In this document: positions 32,960-37,526 of the stretch, piece after piece
How positions within the stretch are numbered: the first letter of the stretch is position 1
How the letters are laid out: each line of letters begins with the position of its first letter
Source: Vicingus sp036171675
Lineage (GTDB): Bacteria > Bacteroidota > Bacteroidia > Flavobacteriales_E > Vicingaceae
Direction: 5' to 3'
Assembly: GCA_036171675.1 (NCBI GenBank)
Contig: JAVHRO010000106.1
Location: forward strand, 1 to 37,526
Length of the DNA stretch: 37,526 bases
Position numbers and translations under genes: made by a program
The notes under the pieces: generated by a model
Database searches by the model: none
The model's input: the letters and a program-made list of their open reading frames with translations, nothing else
Told to the model about the DNA's origin: nothing

Positions 32960-33131
32960 ATACCTTTCAAATTGTATTTTAACCGATAGTGTAAAACACT
33001 AAATAAATTATAATAAACGGATGCAATTTTGGTTTAATAAACAATGAAATAGCCACGTGCAAAAGCACACAAAAAGTGATAACAATAACATGGTGTATTC
33101 CATCTGACATAAAAAACATAGATAACCACAG

Positions 33132-33848
33132 ATGAACATAGCAATATTAGGATACGGAAAAATGGGTATGGCAATTGAAAAAATTGCTATAGAACGAGGT
33201 CATAAAATCGCTTTAAAAATAAATATTGACAATCTTTCTGACTTAACACTGGATAATCTTAAGAAGTGCGATGTGGCTATTGAATTTACTGATCCAACAT
33301 CAGCAATCAAAAATATGTACACTTGCTTTGAAGCAAACATACCTGTAGTTGTTGGAACAACTGGTTGGTATCAGCGTTTTGATGAAGTTAAACAAAAGTG
33401 TTTATCAACAAAAAATACCATGTTATATGCTACTAACTATAGCGTAGGAGTGAACATGTTTTTTGAGTTAAATAAAAAGCTAGCCCAATTAATGAATAAA
33501 CATACAAACTATAACGTGATGATGGAAGAAATACATCATACCGAAAAAAAAGATTCGCCTAGTGGAACTGCTATTACTTTAGCCGAAGGAATTATTGAAA
33601 ATTTAGACAGAAAAAACACTTGGGTTAATCATGCTGCAAATCAAGAAAATGAATTGAGCATCCTATCCAAACGAATTGAAAATGTACCTGGAACTCACGA
33701 AGTTTTTTATCAATCAGCAGAAGATAATATTACCATAACTCATACCGCATACAATAGAAATGGATTCGCACTAGGTGCAATAATTGGAGCGGAATACATC
33801 ATTAATAAAAAGGGTATTTTTACCATGAAAGAAGTATTATTTAATTGA
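33132..33848 (+). CDS. dapB: 4-hydroxy-tetrahydrodipicolinate reductase (DapB)
   Basis: A 238-residue NAD(P)H-dependent enzyme of lysine and meso-diaminopimelate synthesis. It has the Rossmann motif GYGKMG near residues 7-12, EFTDPTSA near 51-58, VVVGTTGW near 73-80, and the catalytic pair H-H plus Lys in EEIHHTEKKDSPSGTA near 136-151. It is at the short end of the family, as usual in Bacteroidota. A 172-bp gap separates it from DUF5683; the gap has an imperfect hairpin (32987-33001) and no gene. The ATG lies in a stretch resembling a dispersed CCACAGATGAACA repeat. Confidence 0.94.
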   Translation: MNIAILGYGKMGMAIEKIAIERGHKIALKINIDNLSDLTLDNLKKCDVAIEFTDPTSAIKNMYTCFEANIPVVVGTTGWYQRFDEVKQKCLSTKNTMLYATNYSVGVNMFFELNKKLAQLMNKHTNYNVMMEEIHHTEKKDSPSGTAITLAEGIIENLDRKNTWVNHAANQENELSILSKRIENVPGTHEVFYQSAEDNITITHTAYNRNGFALGAIIGAEYIINKKGIFTMKEVLFN

Positions 33849-33919
33849 AAAAGTAGAATTGAAAATTGACATAGAAAAGTTAACCTGTATGAACTTTTAA
33901 CTTTAAAAACTAATTAAAA

Positions 33920-35449
33920 ATGGAAATCAGTATCTCAACATTTGTCATCTTAGCGTCGCTTTATTTTTTAGCAACGCATATTGCACTATACAAAATTTTT
34001 GAAAAACTTGGTATGGATGGCTGGAAAGCCTTAGTGCCATTCTATAGTACATATTTAGTAGTAAAGGCTATTAATAAGTCCATTTGGTGGACCATTATTT
34101 ATTACATTCCTTTTTTAGGCTTTGTAGTTTGGATGGGAATTATTGTGGAATTGATGAAATTGTTCGGAAAAACAAAATTTACTGAACATTTTTTAGGAGT
34201 AGTTTTTGCTGGAATTTATCTTCCCTATATCGCTTTTAAAGATGACTTTACATTTATTGGCTACGAAGAAGCTTCTAAATATAGAAAATCAAAAGGTAGA
34301 GAATGGACTGATGCAATTGTTTTTGCTGTAATTGCAGCCACATTAATTCGGGGCTTTTATATCGAGGCATTTACCATTCCAACTTCTTCTATGGAGCAAA
34401 AACTATTGGTTGGCGACTTTTTATTTGTGAATAAAATGGCATATGGAGCGCGAGTTCCAAACACACCCATAAGTTTCCCATTTACACATCATAGTTTTCC
34501 AGAATGGGTTCCCTTTGTTGGTGGGCACAAGTCTTACCTCGAATTAATTAAGTTTCCATATGCAAAACTTCCAGCAATGGGAAAGGTAGAACGCAACGAT
34601 TGTGTAGTGTTTAATTTTCCTGCTGGAGACACAGTGGTTTTGGAACATCAAAACCAAGTTTATGAACAATTAGTTAGAGATTATGGAAAAGATTTTTTAA
34701 ATAATAATTTCACCATAGTAGGCCGTCCAGCTGATAAACAAGAAAATTACATCAAACGTTGTGTGGGTTTACCAGGCGATAAACTTCAAATTGTAGATAA
34801 CAAGTTAATTATTAACGATGCTCCAGCTTATTTTGATACTCATGCTCAATTTACCTATAAGGTAATAACCGATGGAACTGGGTTTAATGAAAAAACCCTT
34901 CAAAAGAAAGGAATTACAACAGAACCTGTTCAACAATTAGAAAACAAAAACGAATATGAACTAACCTTAACCAATGAAGCTGCCGAAAAGGTAAAACAAT
35001 TTTCGTACGTTAAATCTGTTAATCGTTTAAATGAACCGTTGGGTACTATTTCTCAGTTCCAGAATTTGCCTGTTTTTCCTCATGATAGTACCTATAATTG
35101 GACTCGTGATAATTTTGGACCAATGGTTATTCCAAAAAAAGGACAAACTATTCAACTTAACTTAAGCAATTTGCCATTGTATAAAAGAATTATACATAAC
35201 TATGAAGGTCATGAATTACGTGTGTCTGACAATAAAATTTATATTGATAACGCAATTGCCAACACCTATACTTTTGCAATGGATTACTATTGGATGATGG
35301 GCGATAACCGACACAATTCACTCGACTCACGTTTTTGGGGATTCGTTCCTGAAGACCATATCGTTGGAAAAGCCGTTTTCGTTTGGTTGTCGTACGATAG
35401 CCAATTGGGTAGAGTTAGATGGGAACGATTATTTACTTTGGTGCATTAA
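33920..35449 (+). CDS. lepB: signal peptidase I with N-terminal DUF5684 membrane domain
   Basis: A 509-residue membrane protease. Residues 1-125 form a DUF5684-type membrane domain (GMDGWKALVPFYSTYLVVK near 31-49; helices near 6-24, 54-72, 85-105). The signal peptidase follows, anchored near 133-148. The nucleophile is Ser157 in IPTSSM and the general base Lys279 in YIKRCVGLPGD. Box E is MMGDNRHNSLDSRFWG near 461-476. A large extra region of about 180 residues separates Lys279 from box E. It removes Sec signal peptides on the periplasmic side. Its stop overlaps the next lepB by one base (TAATG). Confidence 0.95.
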   Translation: MEISISTFVILASLYFLATHIALYKIFEKLGMDGWKALVPFYSTYLVVKAINKSIWWTIIYYIPFLGFVVWMGIIVELMKLFGKTKFTEHFLGVVFAGIYLPYIAFKDDFTFIGYEEASKYRKSKGREWTDAIVFAVIAATLIRGFYIEAFTIPTSSMEQKLLVGDFLFVNKMAYGARVPNTPISFPFTHHSFPEWVPFVGGHKSYLELIKFPYAKLPAMGKVERNDCVVFNFPAGDTVVLEHQNQVYEQLVRDYGKDFLNNNFTIVGRPADKQENYIKRCVGLPGDKLQIVDNKLIINDAPAYFDTHAQFTYKVITDGTGFNEKTLQKKGITTEPVQQLENKNEYELTLTNEAAEKVKQFSYVKSVNRLNEPLGTISQFQNLPVFPHDSTYNWTRDNFGPMVIPKKGQTIQLNLSNLPLYKRIIHNYEGHELRVSDNKIYIDNAIANTYTFAMDYYWMMGDNRHNSLDSRFWGFVPEDHIVGKAVFVWLSYDSQLGRVRWERLFTLVH

Positions 35450-36483
35450 TGAGATTGATTAAAAGTTGGCTAAAAGCCCTTATACTTGCCTTAATAACTG
35501 TAATGGTTGTTAAGGCATTTTTGTTCGAAGTTTTTACTATTCCTACCTCATCAATGGAAAAAACATTGCTCCCTGGCGATTTGATTTTAGTGAATAAACT
35601 TAGCTATGGAGCTCGTTTACCTATTACTCCTATTACCTTTCCATTAAGTCATCAACATTTACTAGGATTCGAAAATATAAAAGCCTATTGGGTGTTGATA
35701 AAATTACCTTATTATAGATTTTTTGCTACTTCTAAAATTGAAAGAAACGATGTGGTTGTTTTTAATTACCCCTACGATTTAGAACATCCTGTCGATCACC
35801 GTTCGTTTTATATAAAACGCTGTATTGGCTTACCAGGCGACACCCTTATGATAGAAAATAAACAAGTTGTAATTAACAACGTAAAAATACCTTATCCAAA
35901 ATTGGCTCAATTTAACTTTAAAGTAGTAACCAATATTCCTATTACCAACGATACCTTGTTAAAATATAATATTACCGAAGGTGGATTAGATGGACTTGAA
36001 AATAATTGGGAATTAACCATGACAGATACCGCTTGTCAGCAACTAAAAAAAATAAAATACATTACTTCTATCAATAAGATAGAAGTAGATCCTAATTCGT
36101 ATGCCGATTATATTTTTCCTTATCATCCTTATTACAGATGGAACATTGATTACTTTGGTGAAGTAGTAATTCCAAAAAAGGGTGTTACAGTAACGCTAAA
36201 CAAAAACAATATCTTTTTGTACAAAAGAATAATTGAAATTTATGAGGAGAATACCTTTCAAGAAACATCAAATGGTTTTGAGATTAATGGAAAACTCACC
36301 AACACCTACCAATTTAAAATGAATTATTATTTTATGATGGGAGATAATCGCCACAATAGTGCCGACTCTCGTTTTTGGGGATTTTTACCCGAAAATCATA
36401 TTGTTGGCAAAGCTCAAACGATTCTGTTCTCCTCTGATGGCGATAAAAGTAGGTGGAATAGACTATTTAAAAAGATCGAATGA
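35449..36483 (+). CDS. signal peptidase I, second tandem copy
   Basis: A 344-residue paralogue of the preceding protein, without the DUF5684 domain. A single N-terminal membrane anchor (about 7-25) precedes the nucleophile Ser35 in IPTSSM; the base is Lys123 in YIKRCIGLPGD, and box E is MMGDNRHNSADSRFWG near 295-310. Both catalytic residues are intact, so it should be active. I start it at ATG 35449, which overlaps the upstream stop as TAATG and gives translational coupling; an in-frame ATG at 35419 would overlap the previous gene further. The two share the insert before box E. Different signal-peptide preferences are possible but not shown. Confidence 0.92.
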   Translation: MRLIKSWLKALILALITVMVVKAFLFEVFTIPTSSMEKTLLPGDLILVNKLSYGARLPITPITFPLSHQHLLGFENIKAYWVLIKLPYYRFFATSKIERNDVVVFNYPYDLEHPVDHRSFYIKRCIGLPGDTLMIENKQVVINNVKIPYPKLAQFNFKVVTNIPITNDTLLKYNITEGGLDGLENNWELTMTDTACQQLKKIKYITSINKIEVDPNSYADYIFPYHPYYRWNIDYFGEVVIPKKGVTVTLNKNNIFLYKRIIEIYEENTFQETSNGFEINGKLTNTYQFKMNYYFMMGDNRHNSADSRFWGFLPENHIVGKAQTILFSSDGDKSRWNRLFKKIE

Positions 36484-36628
36484 TATTTTAAAACAAATCG
36501 TGAAAGTAGTATTTAAATTAACGGTTTAGTTAAATAAAAACTTAGCAGATATTTTTATTGTCAATCTACACCCGATTTGTAATCAGCATTCAAAGAACTG
36601 ATAACGTCTAAAATTCTTGACTAATTTT

Positions 36629-37526
36629 TTACTTCTCCATTTTTGTTTCTAGTAGCTGTTCTATTGTTTTGATTCGTGCTTCGTAGTTCAACTTTAAATT
36701 TGACATTTCGGTTTCTAATTGCTTAGTATTTTTTTGTTGTTCCTCAATAGTTTTTTGTTGTTCCCCAATAGTTTTTTGTTGTTCTTGCATTGCTTTTACC
36801 ATAGGCATAATAAAGTCAACATAGCGAAGGGAATACACTTCATTTTCATTTTTTGGCACCTCTATACCAGGGAAATTAAAACCACTCTCTTGAGCAGCTT
36901 TTTCAACATCTTGAGCAAGGAAGCCAATAAAACGTTGTTCTTTAATTTGGTTATGGTTAATGGTGGAGGAAATACTATCAGGAGTTGACCATATTTTATG
37001 TAAAATGAGGGGGTCTTCGTTATAAGTAACGGGTTTAAGTTTCATTATAAAATCCAATCCTTTAATATCGTCTTTAATATTAAATTTAAAACGAGCATCT
37101 GAGTATGCTGTAATACCAGTTACCTGTGCACGAATTTGTGTAATGGCCGTATTTCCGAGCAACACTTGGTTATCGGCAGTACACTGAGCATTAGCAACAC
37201 CATAACCTAACATGGTAACATTAGTACGTGTTAAGTTAGCAGTAGCTCCAGCGCCAATAAAAGTACATTGATTTAAAACGGCACTTACTAATCCAAGACC
37301 AGCATTATTACCTAAAGCGGTATTATAATTTCCGGTGGTGTTGGAATAAAGGGCTCCCTGTCCTTGTGCGGTATTAAAGTTACCACTAGTGTTGGAATAA
37401 AGCGCATTCCGTCCTTGTGCGGTATTATAAGTTCCTGTGGTGTTGGAATAAAGCGCATTATTGCCAGTAGAGGTATTAAAGCTACCACTAGTGTTGGAAT
37501 AAAGGGCTCCCTGTCCTTGTGCGGTA
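36629..37526 (-). CDS. S74 (tail-fibre chaperone) domain protein, 5' end outside window
   Basis: The frame is open from the window edge to the stop at 36629 (about 298 residues), so the first Met at 37213 is internal and the gene is partial. The visible part begins with four 17-residue repeats of the form T-A-Q-G-x-x-A-L-Y-S-N-T-x-G-x-F/Y-N plus one degenerate unit, predicted to form a YadA-head-like beta roll. Then come the peptidase S74 intramolecular chaperone domain (YSDARFKFNIKDDIKGLDFI; FIGFLAQDVEKAA; VYSLRYVDFIMPMVKAM) and a heptad coiled coil with three EQQKTI-type repeats. In phage, S74 domains trimerise tail fibres and cut themselves off; in Bacteroidota they occur on surface proteins. 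No signal peptide can be judged. Confidence 0.87.
   Translation of the reverse strand, partial: TAQGQGALYSNTSGSFNTSTGNNALYSNTTGTYNTAQGRNALYSNTSGNFNTAQGQGALYSNTTGNYNTALGNNAGLGLVSAVLNQCTFIGAGATANLTRTNVTMLGYGVANAQCTADNQVLLGNTAITQIRAQVTGITAYSDARFKFNIKDDIKGLDFIMKLKPVTYNEDPLILHKIWSTPDSISSTINHNQIKEQRFIGFLAQDVEKAAQESGFNFPGIEVPKNENEVYSLRYVDFIMPMVKAMQEQQKTIGEQQKTIEEQQKNTKQLETEMSNLKLNYEARIKTIEQLLETKMEK
36730..36790. repeat. 21-bp tandem repeat in the coiled-coil region
   Basis: Units of 21 bp start at 36730, 36751 and 36772 (TTTTTTGTTGTTCC type on the plus strand); the first two differ at one base and the third is partial. They encode the EQQKTI heptads of the S74 protein coiled coil. Confidence 0.75.
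37290..37526. repeat. 51-bp tandem repeats encoding the 17-residue units
   Basis: On the plus strand TTGGAATAAA recurs at 37341, 37392, 37443 and 37494, an exact 51-bp period; a degenerate unit covers 37290-37340, and the array continues past the window edge. Confidence 0.9.

Noticed and set aside
32987..33001. TAGTGT-AAA-ACACTA hairpin after DUF5683 as a terminator
   Set aside because: The stem is only 6 bp and AT-rich, with no T run after it.
33049..33064. CACGTG-centred site between DUF5683 and dapB, near parAB, as a possible parS
   Set aside because: Only the central CACGTG and three outer bases fit TGTTnCACGTGnAACA; the left arm (ATAG) does not match at all.
33868..33914. AAAAGTT ... 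AACTTTT inverted repeat before lepB
   Set aside because: A 7-bp AT-only stem in AT-rich DNA is expected by chance, and no further structure supports it.
35419..35448. Upstream in-frame ATG of the second signal peptidase
   Set aside because: It would overlap the preceding gene by 31 bp, while ATG 35449 forms a TAATG junction and begins at the expected anchor helix.
33920..36483. Tandem lepB copies as one gene split by a frameshift
   Set aside because: Each copy has its own anchor, Ser, Lys and box E, so they are complete paralogues.
36629..37213. S74 protein as a complete gene starting at Met 37213
   Set aside because: The frame stays open to the window edge and the upstream codons form in-frame 17-residue repeats, so that Met is internal.

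Overview
The window is AT-rich chromosomal DNA from a member of the Bacteroidota. The support is: a type IX secretion (T9SS) sorting tail on a secreted protein, several TAnnTTTG promoter -7 boxes (the Bacteroidota consensus) close to start codons, a gene order typical of the phylum (parA-parB-DUF5683-dapB-lepB), the futalosine-type menaquinone gene mqnD, and REP-like intergenic repeats of a kind common in flavobacteria. The genus cannot be told from the sequence.

Layout. 1-59 is the 5' part of a tRNA-Asp on the minus strand. 126-4698 holds a DUF58 protein, a divergent FucP-type sugar MFS transporter, and a two-gene minus-strand operon for secreted proteins (a 219-aa orphan and a T9SS cargo). 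5014-11830 is the least familiar part: an outer-membrane lipoprotein and a small Cys-containing secreted protein (one operon, closed by an intrinsic terminator), a 1019-aa ABCG-like transporter with a TerB-like N-terminus and a large helical insert before its last membrane helix, and a seven-helix membrane patatin. 11897-13707 is a FecCD permease plus its ATPase. 13766-17278 is a soluble multi-GAF/PAS histidine kinase with a NarL-type response regulator. 17463-21969 carries bioF, bioD, inorganic pyrophosphatase, mqnD and hldD. 22018-22654 is a MntA/HepT-type toxin-antitoxin pair, followed by two small hypothetical genes. 23847-29469 holds mutS, a TrmH-family rRNA/tRNA methyltransferase, a VOC protein and pepD. 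29929-36483 is a plus-strand run: UPF0173 hydrolase, parA, parB, DUF5683, dapB and two tandem signal peptidases. The window ends inside a repeat-rich S74 tail-fibre-like protein on the minus strand.

The intergenic DNA is richer than the gene list suggests. There are two related short elements with terminal inverted repeats and flanking target duplications (26694-26929 and 29595-29776), which fit a non-autonomous MITE family. There are two REP-like elements, a 16-bp palindrome shared between one REP and one MITE, a 32-bp direct repeat, and heptanucleotide tandem repeats, three of which lie inside conserved genes (bioF, bioD, mqnD). A second 16-bp palindrome, TAAGTATTAATACTTA, occurs identically upstream of the sensor kinase and in the divergent promoter region of the secreted-protein genes; it is a candidate operator. 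No CRISPR array, rRNA, phage or autonomous transposase gene was seen.
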